A DNA stretch of 64,000 nt, from positions 62,001 to 126,000 of the forward strand of contig NZ_STGM01000001.1 in the NCBI RefSeq assembly GCF_004854025.1. The letters are read 5' to 3'. Each line of letters opens with the position of its first letter. Position 1 is the stretch's first letter. Shown in pieces: positions 18,416 to 26,455 of this stretch. The notes below the pieces were generated by a model. That model did no database searches, had not been told where the DNA came from, and saw nothing but the letters and a program-made list of their open reading frames with translations. The position numbers and the translations under genes were made by a program. This stretch comes from Microbacterium hydrothermale (GTDB lineage: Bacteria; Actinomycetota; Actinomycetes; Actinomycetales; Microbacteriaceae).

Positions 18416-20035
18416 GTGAAGCGCAACAAGATTGCCCTCTCCAGTCTCGCCCTGCTGGGAGCTGTCGGGCTCATGCTCGCCGGCTGCTCGGGCGGAGACA
18501 ACGGCGGCAGCGGCTCGGCCTCGGGCGGCGACGCCTCGGCCATCATCCGGACCAACGGTTCGGAGCCGCAGAACCCGCTGATCCCGACCAACACCAACGA
18601 GGTCGGCGGCGGAAAGATCCTCGACTCGATCTTCGCGGGTCTGGTCTACTACGACGCCGACGGCGCCCCGGTGAACGACATGGCGGAGTCCATCGTCACC
18701 AACGACGCGCAGAACCTCACGGTCACCCTGAAGAAGGGCCAGAAGTTCACGGACGGCACCGAGGTCAAGGCCGACAACTTCATCAAGGCCTGGAACTACG
18801 GCGCGCAGCTGTCGAACAACCAGCTCAACAGCTACTTCTTCGAGGACATCGTCGGTTTCAGCTACGAGGCCGACTCGGAGCTGACCGGTCTGCAGAAGGT
18901 CGACGACTACACCTTCACGATCGCCCTGTCCAAGCCCGCCGCCGACTTCGCGCTGCGCCTGGGCTACTCGGCGTTCTTCCCGCTGCCCGACAGCGCGTTC
19001 GACGACATGGCCGCCTTCGGTGAGAACCCGGTCGGCAACGGTCCGTACAAGCTCGCCAGCGACGGCGCATGGCAGCACAACGTGCAGATCGACCTCGTCA
19101 AGAACGACGACTACCAGGGTGGTCGCACGGTCGCCAACGGCGGTCTGACGGTCGTCTTCTACGCGACGCAGGATGCCGCGTACGCCGACCTCCTCGGCGG
19201 CAACGTCGACGTGATCGACGCCATCCCCTCGGCCTCGCAGGCCACCTTCGAGTCCGACCTGGGCGACCGCGCGGTCAACCAGCCGGCCGCGGTGTTCCAG
19301 TCGTTCACCATCCCGGAGCGCCTCGCGCACTTCAGCGGCGAAGAGGGCAAGCTGCGTCGTCAGGCGCTGTCGATGGCCATCAACCGCGACGAGATCACCA
19401 AGACGATCTTCCAGGGCACCCGCACCCCGGCCAGCGACTTCACTTCGCCCGTCATCGACGGCTGGTCGGACTCGCTCACCGGCGCCGACGTGCTGAAGTA
19501 CGACGAGACCAAGGCGAAGGAGCTGTGGGCCCAGGCCGACGCCATCTCGCCGTGGAGCGGCACGTTCCAGATCGCGTACAACGCCGACGGCGGACACCAG
19601 GTGTGGGTCGACGCGGTGACCAACTCGATCAAGAACACCCTCGGCATCGACGCGTCCGGCGCGCCGTACCCGACGTTCAAGGAAGCGCGTACGGCCATCA
19701 CCGACCGCAGCATCCAGACCGCCTTCCGCACCGGTTGGCAGGCCGACTACCCCGGTCTGTACAACTTCCTCGGACCGCTCTACGCGACCGACGCCTCGTC
19801 GAACGACGGTGACTACTCGAACCCCGAGTTCGACAGCCTGCTCTCCGCCGGTATCGCCGAGACCGAGGTCGACGCCCAGAACGCCGACTTCCAGAAGGCG
19901 CAGGAGATCCTGCTCCAGGACCTGCCCGCCATCCCGCTCTGGTACTCCAACGTCACCGGTGGATTCGCCGAGGGCGTGAACAACGTCAAGTTCGGGTGGA
20001 ACTCGGTTCCGCTGTACTACGAGATCACGAAGTAA
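18416..20035 (+). CDS. Oligopeptide/dipeptide-type ABC solute-binding lipoprotein
   Basis: A 539-residue family 5 binding protein. The GTG start at 18416 follows GGAGGAAC; the signal KRNKIALSSLALLGAVGLML ends in lipobox LAGC with Cys24, then a Ser/Gly/Asp-rich linker. OppA-like features: LIPTNTNEVGGGKILDSIF, FTDGTEVKADNFIKAWNYG and NPVGNGPYKL, plus QALSMAINRDEI. It lies upstream of the matching permease and ATPase genes, from which it is separated by a strong hairpin that should keep its mRNA level high. Codon use is biased to preferred codons, as for a highly expressed protein. The ligand cannot be defined; peptides are likely. Confidence 0.92.
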   Translation: MKRNKIALSSLALLGAVGLMLAGCSGGDNGGSGSASGGDASAIIRTNGSEPQNPLIPTNTNEVGGGKILDSIFAGLVYYDADGAPVNDMAESIVTNDAQNLTVTLKKGQKFTDGTEVKADNFIKAWNYGAQLSNNQLNSYFFEDIVGFSYEADSELTGLQKVDDYTFTIALSKPAADFALRLGYSAFFPLPDSAFDDMAAFGENPVGNGPYKLASDGAWQHNVQIDLVKNDDYQGGRTVANGGLTVVFYATQDAAYADLLGGNVDVIDAIPSASQATFESDLGDRAVNQPAAVFQSFTIPERLAHFSGEEGKLRRQALSMAINRDEITKTIFQGTRTPASDFTSPVIDGWSDSLTGADVLKYDETKAKELWAQADAISPWSGTFQIAYNADGGHQVWVDAVTNSIKNTLGIDASGAPYPTFKEARTAITDRSIQTAFRTGWQADYPGLYNFLGPLYATDASSNDGDYSNPEFDSLLSAGIAETEVDAQNADFQKAQEILLQDLPAIPLWYSNVTGGFAEGVNNVKFGWNSVPLYYEITK

Positions 20036-20054
20036 CCCTTCCGACCTCGGGCCG

Positions 20055-20084
20055 CGAGGCGGTGACGGATTCGTCACCGCCTCG
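20055..20084 (+). terminator. Intra-operon hairpin after the binding-protein gene
   Basis: CGAGGCGGTGAC (20055-20066) and GTCACCGCCTCG (20073-20084) form a perfect 12-pair stem with a six-base loop and no strong T tract. Placed between binding protein and permease, it probably attenuates downstream expression and protects the upstream message. Confidence 0.65.
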
Positions 20085-20199
20085 TGGTCTGCCAGCCAGG
20101 CCTCATCACGACGTGTGATAAAACGGCACGGGCCCTTCTGCGCCCCGCCCCCCACATGAACGTCCGATGAGGCGTTTCCCACGTTCGAAAAGAGAGCGG

Positions 20200-21129
20200 A
20201 TGCTCGGCTACATCCTCAGACGTCTGCTGCAGGTGCTCCCCGTGTTCTTCGGGGCCACGCTGCTGATCTACTTCATGGTCTTCGCCATGCCGGGAGACCC
20301 GATCCTCGGGCTCTTCGGTGACAAGACCCCCGCTCCGCAGGTCGTCGAAGCCCTGCGGGCGCAGTACCACCTCGACCAGCCCTTCATCATCCAGTACTTC
20401 CTGTACCTGGGCGGGATCTTCCAGGGCGACCTCGGGACGACCTTCTCCGGCCAGTCGGTGAACGAGGTCCTCGCACGCACCCTCCCCGTCACGGCGCGAC
20501 TGGCCGTGATGGCCCTCGCAATCGAGTTCGTGCTCGCGATCATCGTCGGCACCATCTCGGCCATCCGCAAGGGCAAGCTGTTCGACAACGTCGCGCTGAT
20601 CGTCGCGCTGCTATTCGTTGCCCTGCCGATCTTCGTCGCGTGCTTCCTCGCGCAGTACTTCCTCGCGATCCAACTCGGGTGGTTCCGCCCGACGGTGGGA
20701 GCCCAGAACAACTGGGGCGATCTGCTGCTCCCGGCCATCGTGCTGGGCTTCAGCCTCTTCGCGACGAGCATGCGCCTGATGCGCGGGTCGGTCATCGACA
20801 CGCTCAACCAGGACTGGGTGCGCACCGCCTACTCCAAGGGCCTCTCGCGCCGTCGCGTGATCCCCGTGCACGTGCTGCGCAACTCGCTCATCCCCGTGAT
20901 CACGAACTCGGCGACCAACTTCGGCGTGCTCCTGGTGGGCGCGACCGTGACCGAGGGCATCTTCAACATCCCCGGCGTCGGCAACACGCTCTACCAGGCG
21001 ACCATCCGCGGCGAGGGCCCCACGGTCGTCTCGTTCGTGACCGTCTTCGTCATCATCTACGTGCTGGTCAACCTCGTCGTCGACCTCCTGTACGGCCTTC
21101 TGGACCCGAGGATCCGCTATGTCAAGTAG
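20200..21129 (+). CDS. Oligopeptide ABC transporter permease, DppB/OppB type
   Basis: A 309-residue inner-membrane permease with six predicted helices. It begins MLGYILRRLLQVLPVFFGAT, the usual OppB N-terminus, and has the EAA-like loop (RTAYSKGLSRRRVIPVHVLRNSLIP) that contacts the ATPase. The ATG at 20200 with GAGAG upstream is chosen over an in-frame ATG at 20167, because it starts exactly at the conserved family N-terminus. It overlaps the second permease by eleven bases. Confidence 0.93.
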   Translation: MLGYILRRLLQVLPVFFGATLLIYFMVFAMPGDPILGLFGDKTPAPQVVEALRAQYHLDQPFIIQYFLYLGGIFQGDLGTTFSGQSVNEVLARTLPVTARLAVMALAIEFVLAIIVGTISAIRKGKLFDNVALIVALLFVALPIFVACFLAQYFLAIQLGWFRPTVGAQNNWGDLLLPAIVLGFSLFATSMRLMRGSVIDTLNQDWVRTAYSKGLSRRRVIPVHVLRNSLIPVITNSATNFGVLLVGATVTEGIFNIPGVGNTLYQATIRGEGPTVVSFVTVFVIIYVLVNLVVDLLYGLLDPRIRYVK

Positions 21130-22066
21130 TCACTTCCCGGCGCCGCACTACGTCGCCCCCATCAAGACCGAGACCATCTCGGTCGACGCCGTGCGCGTCG
21201 CCGCCCGCAAGAGCAACCTGTGGCTCGACGCGTGGCGCGACCTGCGTCGTCGCCCGACGTTCTGGATCGCCCTGGCCGTCATGGCCATCGTGATCCTCAT
21301 GGCCGCGTTCCCGACCCTGTTCACGCAGGTGCCGCCGAACAACGACTGCCAGCTGTCCAACAGCAACGGCGGTCCGCAGCCGGGTCACATCCTGGGCTTC
21401 ACGTTCCAGGGCTGCGACACGTTCTCCCGCATCGTGTGGGGTGCGCGCACCTCGCTGTCGGTGGGTCTGCTCGCCACGGCGATCGGCACGATCATCGGCC
21501 TCATCATGGGCGCGCTGTCGGGCTTCTACGGCGGATGGCTCGACGCGGTGATCTCGCGCGTCGGCGACATCTTCTTCTCGATCCCCTACATCCTCGCGGC
21601 GATCGTCGTCATGAGCGTGTTCTCCCAGTACCGCAACGTGCTCACCCTCGCGTTCGCGATCGGCGGGTTCGCGTGGGCGTCCACGGCGCGCGTGGTGCGC
21701 GCCGAGGTGCTGCGCGTGCGCCAGGCCGACTACGTCTCCGCGTCGCAGGCGCTCGGCCAGTCGCGCTTCAAGACGCTGCTCACCCACGTCATCCCAAACG
21801 CCATCGCGCCGCTCCTGGTGGTCACGACCATCAGCCTCGCGGCGGCGATCGTGGCCGAGGCGACCCTGTCGTTCCTCGGCGTCGGTCTCGGCGGCGACAC
21901 CATGTCGTGGGGTAACGACATCAGCCAGGCGCAGCAGTCGCTGCGTGTCGCGCCGGCCGCGCTCATCTGGCCGTCGGTCGCGCTGACCGTGACCGTGCTG
22001 GCGTTCATCCTGCTGGGCGAGCTCATTCGAGACGCCATCGACCCGAGAGCGAGGGCCCGCCGATGA
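21119..22066 (+). CDS. Oligopeptide ABC transporter permease, DppC/OppC type
   Basis: A 315-residue partner permease. A cytoplasmic N-terminus of about 45 residues with DLRRRPTFWIALAVM precedes six predicted helices; the EAA loop reads DYVSASQALGQSRFKTLLTHVIPN, followed by EATLSFLGVGLGGDTMSWGN, a hallmark of the OppC group. A periplasmic Cys pair (DCQLSN and QGCDTF) might form a disulfide. Overlaps the ATPase gene by four bases. Confidence 0.93.
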   Translation: MSSSHFPAPHYVAPIKTETISVDAVRVAARKSNLWLDAWRDLRRRPTFWIALAVMAIVILMAAFPTLFTQVPPNNDCQLSNSNGGPQPGHILGFTFQGCDTFSRIVWGARTSLSVGLLATAIGTIIGLIMGALSGFYGGWLDAVISRVGDIFFSIPYILAAIVVMSVFSQYRNVLTLAFAIGGFAWASTARVVRAEVLRVRQADYVSASQALGQSRFKTLLTHVIPNAIAPLLVVTTISLAAAIVAEATLSFLGVGLGGDTMSWGNDISQAQQSLRVAPAALIWPSVALTVTVLAFILLGELIRDAIDPRARARR

Positions 22067-23727
22067 GCGACGCCACCATGACGCCTCTGCTGTCCGTCCG
22101 CGACCTCAAGGTCGCCTTCGAGGGCGAGGGGGGCTCCCGCGAGGTGCTCCACGGCGTGAGCCTCGACGTCTACCCCGGCCAGACCGTGGCCATCGTGGGC
22201 GAGTCCGGCTCGGGCAAGTCGACCACCGCCTCCGCGGTGATCGGCCTGCTCCCCGGCACCGGTCACGTCACGGCCGGCAGTATCACCCTCGACGGGCGCG
22301 AACTGACGGGTCTCAGTTCATCGCAGTTCGAGTCGGTCCGCGGCAAGGACATCGGATACGTCCCCCAGGACCCGATGTCCAACCTCAACCCGGTGTGGAG
22401 CATCGGCTTCCAGGTCAAGGAGGCGATCCGTGCGAACGGCATCGCCACCGGTCGCAAGGAGGTCGAGAAGCGCGCGATCGAGGTGCTCAAGCAGGCCGGT
22501 CTGGCCGACGCCGAGCGTCGCCTGCACCAGTACCCGCACCAGTTCTCGGGCGGTATGCGCCAGCGCGCGCTCATCGGCATCGGCCTCGCGGCCGACCCGA
22601 AGCTCCTGATCGCCGACGAGCCGACCTCGGCCCTCGACGTCACGGTGCAGCGCGTCATCCTCGACCACATGGCATCCCTCACCCGGGAGCGGGGCACCTC
22701 GGTGCTCCTCATCACGCACGACCTGGGTCTGGCCGCAGAGCGCGCCGACACCATCGTCGTGATGAACCAGGGCGAGATCGTCGAGTCGGGCCCGAGCCGC
22801 GAGATCCTCGAGAACCCGCAGCACCCGTACACCCAGCGGCTGGTCGCCGCGGCGCCGAGCATCGCGTCGCAGCGCATCCAGGCGAAGGTGGAGGATCGCG
22901 GCATCATCCGCGAGGCCGACATCGACGCGCCGGCGACCGTGAAGGTCACCGACCTCGTCAAGGAGTACAAGATCCGCCAGGGCGGATTCCGCAGCGAGCA
23001 GTTCCGCGCCGTCGACGGGGTCTCGTTCGAGATCCCGCGCGGCAAGACGCTCGCGCTCGTGGGAGAGTCCGGTTCGGGCAAGTCGACGATCGCGAAGATG
23101 GTCCTCAAGCTCGAGGAGCCCACGTCGGGCTCGATCGAGGTCGACGGGGTCAACACCGGCAAGCTCAGCGCGAAGGACACCTTCGCCCTGCGTCGCCGCA
23201 TGCAGCCCGTCTTCCAGGACCCGTACGGCTCGCTCGACCCGCTGCGCAGCATCGGCAACCTCATCGCCGAGCCGCTCAACATCCACAAGGTGGGCGACAA
23301 CGCCTCGCGTCGTGCCCGCGTGGAGGAGCTGCTCGAGCAGGTCGCCCTGCCGCAGGAGCTGGCCTCGCGCTACCCGAACGAGCTGTCCGGCGGTCAGCGC
23401 CAGCGTGTCGCGATCGCGCGCGCTCTCGCGCTCAAGCCCGACATCCTCGTGCTCGACGAGGCCGTCTCGGCCCTCGACGTGCTCGTGCAGGCGCAGATCC
23501 TGCAGCTGCTCGCCGAGCTGCAGTCCGAACTCGGTCTGACCTACCTGTTCATCACGCACGACCTCGCCGTCGTCCGTGTCGCCGCCGACCTGGTGTGCGT
23601 CATGGAGCGCGGCAAGCTCGTCGAGCAGGGCACGGTCGACGAGATCTTCGCGCAGCCGTCGCAGGAGTACACCCGTCGCCTGCTCGACGCGATCCCCGGC
23701 GCCTCGCTGCAGCTGGGCGGCGCGTGA
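22063..23727 (+). CDS. Fused double ATPase of a peptide ABC transporter (DppD-DppF)
   Basis: One 554-residue chain with two nucleotide-binding domains. Domain 1: Walker A GESGSGKST (47-55), signature QFSGGMRQRALIGIGL, Walker B LLIADEPTSALDV. Domain 2: Walker A GESGSGKST near 333, signature ELSGGQRQRVAIARAL, Walker B ILVLDEAVSALDV. Such fusions replace the separate D and F subunits. It energises the permease pair just upstream. The stop overlaps the next gene by four bases. Confidence 0.94.
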   Translation: MSDATMTPLLSVRDLKVAFEGEGGSREVLHGVSLDVYPGQTVAIVGESGSGKSTTASAVIGLLPGTGHVTAGSITLDGRELTGLSSSQFESVRGKDIGYVPQDPMSNLNPVWSIGFQVKEAIRANGIATGRKEVEKRAIEVLKQAGLADAERRLHQYPHQFSGGMRQRALIGIGLAADPKLLIADEPTSALDVTVQRVILDHMASLTRERGTSVLLITHDLGLAAERADTIVVMNQGEIVESGPSREILENPQHPYTQRLVAAAPSIASQRIQAKVEDRGIIREADIDAPATVKVTDLVKEYKIRQGGFRSEQFRAVDGVSFEIPRGKTLALVGESGSGKSTIAKMVLKLEEPTSGSIEVDGVNTGKLSAKDTFALRRRMQPVFQDPYGSLDPLRSIGNLIAEPLNIHKVGDNASRRARVEELLEQVALPQELASRYPNELSGGQRQRVAIARALALKPDILVLDEAVSALDVLVQAQILQLLAELQSELGLTYLFITHDLAVVRVAADLVCVMERGKLVEQGTVDEIFAQPSQEYTRRLLDAIPGASLQLGGA

Positions 23728-24314
23728 CGCGCGACGAGCGCTATCGGGGCGCGGAGCACCCACGGGTGTTCCGCGCCCCCTCCTCGGTCGTCGGGCTCGT
23801 GCTCGGCGCCGTGCTCGCGGTGGTCCTCCTGGGGGATGCCGCGCTCCGCGCCGGCCTCGGCGAGATGCTCCTGCTCGCCCCCTGGGTGCTGTTGGCGCTG
23901 TGGGGCGTCTACGCCCTGCTGTTCGCGCCGCACGTGCGCATCGACGCCCGCGGCATCCGCATCCACAACCCCCTGCGCATCACGGAGATCGCCTGGGCGC
24001 GCGTGAGCGACGTCGACATGCGGTGGCAGCTCGAGGTGCGCACCGACGAGCCGCGCGTCGTGAAGGCCTTCGGAGGCCCGGTGGCCGGCCGACCGGGCCG
24101 ACCCGCGCTGCGACGCGACGACGAGCGGGGGCGCCGCGAGCCCCCCGCGATCCGCGATCTCCAGGTCATCCAGGACGCGTGGGAGTCCGCGCGGGCGGGT
24201 GCGCCCGCGGACGGCACCGTTCGTCGTTTCTGGGACATTCCTTCGCTGATTTCCCTGGCGGTTCTCATCCTCTGGGTTATTATCGCTTTGTTCATTTCCG
24301 GCGGTGTCCGCTGA
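23724..24314 (+). CDS. PH-like domain membrane protein, hypothetical
   Basis: A 196-residue protein starting at GTG 23724 inside the ATPase stop (GTGA). It has two hydrophobic segments near the N-terminus (about 22-66), a bPH2-like cytosolic part (HVRIDARGIRIHNPLRITEIAWARVSDV is the start of this fold), an Arg-rich linker and a last hydrophobic segment (LISLAVLILWVIIALFI) at the C-terminus. Genes of this type are common as small membrane proteins in Actinobacteria and have no known activity. It is translationally coupled to the transporter, but a role in transport is not shown. Confidence 0.7.
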   Translation: MTRDERYRGAEHPRVFRAPSSVVGLVLGAVLAVVLLGDAALRAGLGEMLLLAPWVLLALWGVYALLFAPHVRIDARGIRIHNPLRITEIAWARVSDVDMRWQLEVRTDEPRVVKAFGGPVAGRPGRPALRRDDERGRREPPAIRDLQVIQDAWESARAGAPADGTVRRFWDIPSLISLAVLILWVIIALFISGGVR

Positions 24315-24343
24315 GCGCAGTGCTGCGCCAGCTCCCATCGCTC

Positions 24344-24374
24344 GTGACAAAGCGCCATGTAAGAGCTTTGTTAC
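24344..24374. promoter_or_regulatory. AT-rich inverted repeat between transporter clusters
   Basis: GTGACAAAGC (24344-24353) pairs with GCTTTGTTAC (24365-24374), nine of ten, around an 11-base spacer. It may end the first transporter transcript or serve as an operator of the second. A perfect TCTTCGAAGA palindrome follows at 24429-24438, next to a -10-like TAGGGT (24424-24429). Confidence 0.5.
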
Positions 24375-24493
24375 GGTCGTGAAAAGTGTGTTCCCCCGGC
24401 ACACGTTCCGCGAAAAGCCGACGTAGGGTCTTCGAAGATCCTTAGCCAGGCGAAACAATCGGCGGGGATCTCGAAGGCGAGAGGACCAGCACC

Positions 24494-24553
24494 ATGCAGA
24501 CCACCGAGACGTTCTGGACGGAATCCGGGCGAACGGGCCTGCGCGCGTCATGA
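24494..24553 (+). CDS. 19-codon leader ORF coupled to the permease gene
   Basis: ATG 24494 opens a frame MQTTETFWTESGRTGLRAS that ends in TGA 24551-24553, and this stop overlaps the permease ATG at 24550 as ATGA. A purine-rich GAGAGGA lies at 24479-24485 as its ribosome site, while the permease start itself has no independent site. So the short peptide probably delivers ribosomes to the permease, and could be a regulatory leader. The peptide has no recognised function. Confidence 0.55.
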   Translation: MQTTETFWTESGRTGLRAS

Positions 24554-25530
24554 CGCTGTACGTTCTGCGACGGTTCCTGAACTACGCCGTTCTGAGCCTG
24601 CTGGCGACCTGTCTCGCCTACGTGCTCGGCTCCGCGTTGCTGCGGCCCCAGGACCGCTTCTACGGCATGAACCCGCGTCCGCCGGAGGACTCGATCATCG
24701 CGAGCCTGAACGCGCTGGGCGCCAACCCCGACGTGCCGATCCTCGTGCGCCTGTGGAACTGGCTCGTGAACCTGTTCACGAAGTTCTCCCTCGGCACCAC
24801 GATCGGCGGCCAGGACGTCATGACCGAGATCGCCACGCGGGCCGGCACGAGCCTGCGCCTGCTGCTGATCGGGTCGATCCTGGGCGCCGTGGTCGGCGTG
24901 CTCATCGGTGTATGGGGTGCGGTGCGGCAGTACCGCGCGAGCGACCAGGTGACGACGTACGCGTCGTACCTCGTGTTCGCGACCCCGACGTTCGTCATCG
25001 GCGTGCTGCTGATGATCGCCGCGACCGGCTTCAACAACGCGCTGGGCACGCAGGTCATCCGTTTCACCGGCGAGTACACCGCCGGGGTCGAGGGCTTCTG
25101 GCCGATGGTCGCCGACCGTGCGGTGCACCTGCTGCTGCCCACGATCGCTCTCGTGCTGATCAGCGCGGCGTCGTTCTCGCGCTACCAGCGCAGCATGATG
25201 CTCGACGTGCTCGGCGCCGATTACATCCGCACGGCCCGCTCGAAGGGCCTTCCGCGCACGCAGGCGCTCTTCCGCCACGGCGTTCGCATCGCCCTCATCC
25301 CGATGTCGACGTTCTTCGCCTACAGCTTCGGCACGCTGATCGCCGGTTCCGCGATGCTCGAGATCGTCTTCTCGTGGCGCGGCATGGGGCAATTCCAGCT
25401 CAACGCCGTGACCCAGCAGGACATCAATGCGGTGGCGGGATCGACGCTCTTCGTCGCGGTTCTCGTCCTGCTTTCTTCGACCCTGTCCGAAGTGCTCTAC
25501 GCAGCCCTCGACCCGAGAGTGAGGAGCTGA
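24550..25530 (+). CDS. Peptide-type ABC transporter permease, DppB/OppB type (second system)
   Basis: A 326-residue permease with six predicted helices, beginning MTLYVLRRFLNYAVLSLLAT. The segment after helix 1 (RPPEDSIIASLNALGANPD) is that of the larger actinobacterial OppB group. The EAA loop is DYIRTARSKGLPRTQALFRHGVRIALIP. Translation likely depends on the 19-codon ORF before it. The next permease follows after one base, and the whole cluster to the binding protein at 30324 is one unit. Confidence 0.93.
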   Translation: MTLYVLRRFLNYAVLSLLATCLAYVLGSALLRPQDRFYGMNPRPPEDSIIASLNALGANPDVPILVRLWNWLVNLFTKFSLGTTIGGQDVMTEIATRAGTSLRLLLIGSILGAVVGVLIGVWGAVRQYRASDQVTTYASYLVFATPTFVIGVLLMIAATGFNNALGTQVIRFTGEYTAGVEGFWPMVADRAVHLLLPTIALVLISAASFSRYQRSMMLDVLGADYIRTARSKGLPRTQALFRHGVRIALIPMSTFFAYSFGTLIAGSAMLEIVFSWRGMGQFQLNAVTQQDINAVAGSTLFVAVLVLLSSTLSEVLYAALDPRVRS

Positions 25531-25531
25531 C

Positions 25532-26455
25532 ATGACCATGCAGGAAGATGCCCTCGACGGCACCCTCGTCGCCACCAGCCCGGTCACCCGCGACCGCAAG
25601 CCGCTTTCCCGCGGAGCCCTGGTGCGCGCTCGTCTGCGCAAGATGCCCCGGTTCTGGGTCGGCGCGAGCGTGCTCGTCTTCATCGTGCTCTGGGCCTTCA
25701 TCGGCCCCCTGCTCTCGCCGTGGGACGCCACCCAGCGCGACTTCCTCAACGTGGGCCTCGGGCCCACGCAGCTGCACTGGTTCGGCACCAACGGCATCGG
25801 CCAGGACATCTACGCCCAGACGCTGGTGGGCCTGCAGAAGTCGCTCATCATCGGCGCCCTCGCCGGCATCGGCGCGACGCTGATCGCGGCGACCGTCGGC
25901 TCGGTCGCCGGGTACCTCGGCGGCAAGATCGACGCCGTGATCGGGTGGGTCATCCACCTGCTGCTGGTCGTGCCGTCGTTCTTCGTGCTCGTCCTGCTCA
26001 GCCCGCTGACGCGCGGCCTGTCGTGGCTCGCGTTGACGTTCTTCCTGGCGGTGTTCAGCTGGATGATCCTCGCGCAGGTCGTCCGCAACCAGACCCGTTC
26101 GCTGCGCAACCGCGACTTCGTCCGTGCCGCGCGGTACATGGGGATGCCGACGCGCAAGATCCTGGCGCGCCACATCATCCCCAACATCGCTTCGCTGCTC
26201 ATCATCGACGCGACCCTCGGAATCGTCGCGGCGATCATGGCCGAGACCTCGCTGAGCTACTTCGGCTTCGGCGTCCAGGCGCCCGACGTGTCTCTGGGAA
26301 CCCTGCTCTCGGCGGGCACTTCGGCCGCCGTGACCCGCCCGTGGCTGTTCGTCTACCCCGCCGGCGTGCTGATCGTGCTGCTCCTGGCCATCAGCCTCAT
26401 CGGCGACGCCCTGCGCGACGCCATCGACCCCACCTCGGGAGCGAACCGTGACTGA
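25532..26455 (+). CDS. Peptide-type ABC transporter permease, DppC/OppC type (second system)
   Basis: A 307-residue permease. The cytoplasmic N-terminus contains RLRKMPRFWVGASVLVFIV entering helix 1; the EAA loop is DFVRAARYMGMPTRKILARHIIPN and EASLSYFGFG-type residues follow (ETSLSYFGFGVQAPDVSLG). Partner of the preceding permease. It overlaps the fused ATPase gene by eight bases. Confidence 0.93.
   Translation: MTMQEDALDGTLVATSPVTRDRKPLSRGALVRARLRKMPRFWVGASVLVFIVLWAFIGPLLSPWDATQRDFLNVGLGPTQLHWFGTNGIGQDIYAQTLVGLQKSLIIGALAGIGATLIAATVGSVAGYLGGKIDAVIGWVIHLLLVVPSFFVLVLLSPLTRGLSWLALTFFLAVFSWMILAQVVRNQTRSLRNRDFVRAARYMGMPTRKILARHIIPNIASLLIIDATLGIVAAIMAETSLSYFGFGVQAPDVSLGTLLSAGTSAAVTRPWLFVYPAGVLIVLLLAISLIGDALRDAIDPTSGANRD

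Noticed and set aside
18320..20182. 620-codon minus-strand frame opposite the oppA-like gene
   Set aside because: Shadow frame; no motifs, and it runs through the intra-operon hairpin.
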